Positions 14,241 through 14,261 of a stretch of DNA of 14,261 nt are shown piece after piece. Each line of letters starts with the position of its first letter. Position 1 is the first letter of the stretch. A model generated the notes under the pieces. That model saw only the letters and a list, made by a program, of their open reading frames with translations, did no database searches and was not told the DNA's origin. The position numbers and the translations under genes were made by a program. Source of the stretch: an uncultured Bacilli bacterium (GTDB lineage Bacteria > Bacillota_I > Bacilli_A > RF39 > UBA660); contig CAJTUR010000034.1 in the NCBI GenBank assembly GCA_910579535.1, positions 1 to 14,261 on the forward strand, given 5' to 3'.

Positions 14241-14261
14241 CTAAAAAATTTAAAATTGGAA

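Overview
The window is low-GC DNA from a Gram-positive-type bacterium. The main clues are an RNase HIII, an rnc-smc pair, strong GGAGG-type ribosome binding sites and extended -10 promoters. TGA serves as a real stop codon (yidD, the BaiN-like flavoprotein, the CotH-like gene), so the code is standard and not the Mycoplasma/Spiroplasma code. The SMC protein is short (981 residues), about the size found in mycoplasmas rather than in Bacillus. Together this suggests an uncultivated Bacilli/Erysipelotrichia-like or Mollicutes-related lineage. That placement is inference; the sequence does not name the organism.

Layout, left to right. 1-97 holds a terminator hairpin. 98-188 is a minus-strand tRNA-Ser(GCU) with its own promoter. 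279-1862 is a minus-strand cluster: an unknown one-TM protein, yidD, and a ZnuA-fold lipoprotein whose metal-binding histidines are all replaced. Two divergent promoters sit back to back at 1885-1953. Plus-strand rnc follows, then a broken 33-codon gene, then smc. A bidirectional terminator separates smc from convergent rnhC. A second divergent promoter region (6710-6762) drives rnhC to the left and two overlapping flavoprotein genes to the right. From 9621 comes an envelope cluster: a secreted CotH-kinase-like protein, a membrane-anchored phosphodiester glycosidase and a small polytopic membrane protein. A DUF218/YdcF-like gene with a near-consensus promoter and a CvpA-like membrane protein gene close the window.

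How the genes work together: rnc/smc/rnhC are core RNA-processing, chromosome-organisation and RNA:DNA-hybrid repair genes. YidD assists membrane protein insertion and is translationally coupled to the odd lipoprotein. The CotH-like kinase and the phosphodiester glycosidase are packed like one operon and probably act on surface proteins or surface glycopolymers.

The most notable observations are (1) a perfect 8-bp tandem duplication between rnc and smc that breaks a small gene, where removing one copy restores a clean 33-aa frame with an ideally placed ribosome binding site; (2) the ligand-less ZnuA-like lipoprotein; and (3) the CotH/phosphodiester-glycosidase/membrane-protein cluster. I see no CRISPR array, insertion sequence, integrase, toxin-antitoxin pair or recognisable defence system.
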